Shown here: one piece after another, positions 33,126-33,771 of the stretch | Position numbering within the stretch: the stretch's first letter is position 1 | Layout: each line of letters begins with the position of its first letter | Notes under the pieces: model-generated | What the model was told of the DNA's origin: nothing | Seen by the model: only the letters and a program-made list of their open reading frames with translations | The model's database searches: none | DNA from: Betaproteobacteria bacterium | GTDB lineage: Bacteria; Pseudomonadota; Gammaproteobacteria; Burkholderiales; Casimicrobiaceae | Assembly (NCBI GenBank): GCA_005881895.1 | Contig: VBCG01000149.1 | Location: 17,607 to 51,377, forward strand | Direction of reading: 5' to 3' | Length of the DNA stretch: 33,771 bases | Translations under genes and position numbers: made by a program

Positions 33126-33771
33126 TTGGTGGTGTTGACGTTTGCAGCCGTCGCGCTGCCGCTGCAGGTGCAAGCGGACGGCTCGATCGAGCCAAATGCA
33201 GGCAACTGGCGAACGTGGGTGATTTCGTCGGGTCGCGACTATCGCGTTCCGCCGCCTCCAAATCCCGCAGAGACACAAGCCGAACTGCGAGCACTTGCCG
33301 ACCTGATCAGCCATAACGATGCGCAAGCGCAGCAGCAGATCACCTTCTGGGATGCCGGCGCCCCCGCCTATCGCTGGATCGATTTGCTCAACGCACGGAC
33401 GCTTGCGGGCGTACCGACGGCAACCAACGGAAGGACCGGGGTGTACACGTACGTGGCGCTCGCGATGTACGACGCGACGATCGCGACGTGGGAATCGAAG
33501 TATTTCTACAACCGGCAGCGCCCGAGCGAGCGGGATCAGAAGCTGCCCACGGCCTTGCCCGTTCCTAACAGTCCGTCTTACCCATCAGAGCATGCCGCCG
33601 CTGCACAGGCTGCGGCGAGCGTGCTCGCGTATTTTCTGCCGGGAGAAGCGCAATCGTTTCAGAGCATGGCCGAGCAAGCGGGCTGGTCGCGAGTCTTGGC
33701 GGGTCTGCAATATCCGAGCGACTACTACGCTGGGCTTGCGCTCGGCAAGAAAGTTGCGGAGCAAGTGATCG
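33126..33771 (+). CDS. Secreted PAP2 / vanadium-haloperoxidase-like protein, 3' end outside window
   Basis: Open frame of at least 215 codons running off the window. The N-terminus is a hydrophobic signal sequence (LLVVLTFAAVALPLQVQA), then DGSIEPNAGNWRTWV. Phosphatase/haloperoxidase motifs follow: NRQRPSERD (anion-binding Arg-Pro), SPSYPSEHAAAAQAAA (PSGH-like) and YPSDYYAGLALGKKV, where the final His-type position reads Tyr. No ATG precedes: a TAA lies at 33099-33101 and only CTG, TTG or GTG codons are available from 33120 to 33135, so the start is uncertain or shifted. Divergent from the HAF gene. Confidence 0.8.
   Translation, partial: MVVLTFAAVALPLQVQADGSIEPNAGNWRTWVISSGRDYRVPPPPNPAETQAELRALADLISHNDAQAQQQITFWDAGAPAYRWIDLLNARTLAGVPTATNGRTGVYTYVALAMYDATIATWESKYFYNRQRPSERDQKLPTALPVPNSPSYPSEHAAAAQAAASVLAYFLPGEAQSFQSMAEQAGWSRVLAGLQYPSDYYAGLALGKKVAEQVI

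Noticed and set aside
1-33771. tRNA, rRNA, CRISPR arrays, insertion sequences, att sites
   Set aside because: Looked for cloverleaf ends, regular spaced repeats, transposase motifs and terminal repeats by eye; none seen.

Overview
The window is GC-rich, tightly packed DNA of a free-living Gram-negative bacterium, most likely a betaproteobacterium (Burkholderiales-like). The supports are a hemC-hemD ... hemX-hemY set, a DusA-type tRNA-dihydrouridine synthase, a UbiA prenyltransferase next to an AscD-like ferredoxin reductase, frequent ATGA/GTGA stop-start overlaps, and TGnTAGAAT extended -10 elements. The organism call is inference; no rRNA, tRNA or CRISPR array was seen.

Layout. 0-4.7 kb (- strand): a small secreted NTF2-like protein, then a complete polyamine-type ABC importer transcribed binding protein, ATPase, permease, permease. 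4.9-5.2 kb (+): a GYD-domain protein. 5.2-7.6 kb: an AT-richer stretch with orphan or doubtful ORFs and a two-hotdog protein. 7.7-10.4 kb: dusA, a DenD-like dehydrogenase and a 2OG-Fe(II) oxygenase. 10.5-18.7 kb: hemC-hemD and hemX-hemY, separated by about 4.1 kb holding a GhrB-like 2-hydroxyacid dehydrogenase, an ArsR-type regulator divergent from a NIPSNAP plus monooxygenase-like pair (with a perfect inverted repeat lying on the regulator's start codon), an EamA transporter and a membrane-anchored helix-hairpin-helix protein.

18.7-26.1 kb: an envelope-glycan cassette in two divergent operons. The left one encodes a sugar aminotransferase (FdtB-like), a GtrB-like polyprenyl-phosphate glycosyltransferase, a WxcM-like acyltransferase/3,4-ketoisomerase fusion (FdtC + FdtA activities) and a GtrA flippase. 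The right one encodes two multi-pass GT-C-type proteins and an acyltransferase-3 protein. Together they read as a pathway that makes a dTDP-3-acylamino-3,6-dideoxyhexose, loads it on undecaprenyl phosphate, flips it, attaches it to a periplasmic glycan and possibly acylates it. rmlA/rmlB are not in the window. This is the strongest candidate for an undescribed system here.

26.1-29.6 kb: AscD-like reductase, then a translationally coupled SDR-ubiA-deoxyinosine glycosylase operon. 29.7-33.8 kb: secreted and accessory proteins (dienelactone-hydrolase-like enzyme, a frameshifted SRPBCC remnant, an unknown exported protein, a small lipoprotein, a HAF-repeat protein) and the start of a secreted PAP2/haloperoxidase-like protein cut by the window end.
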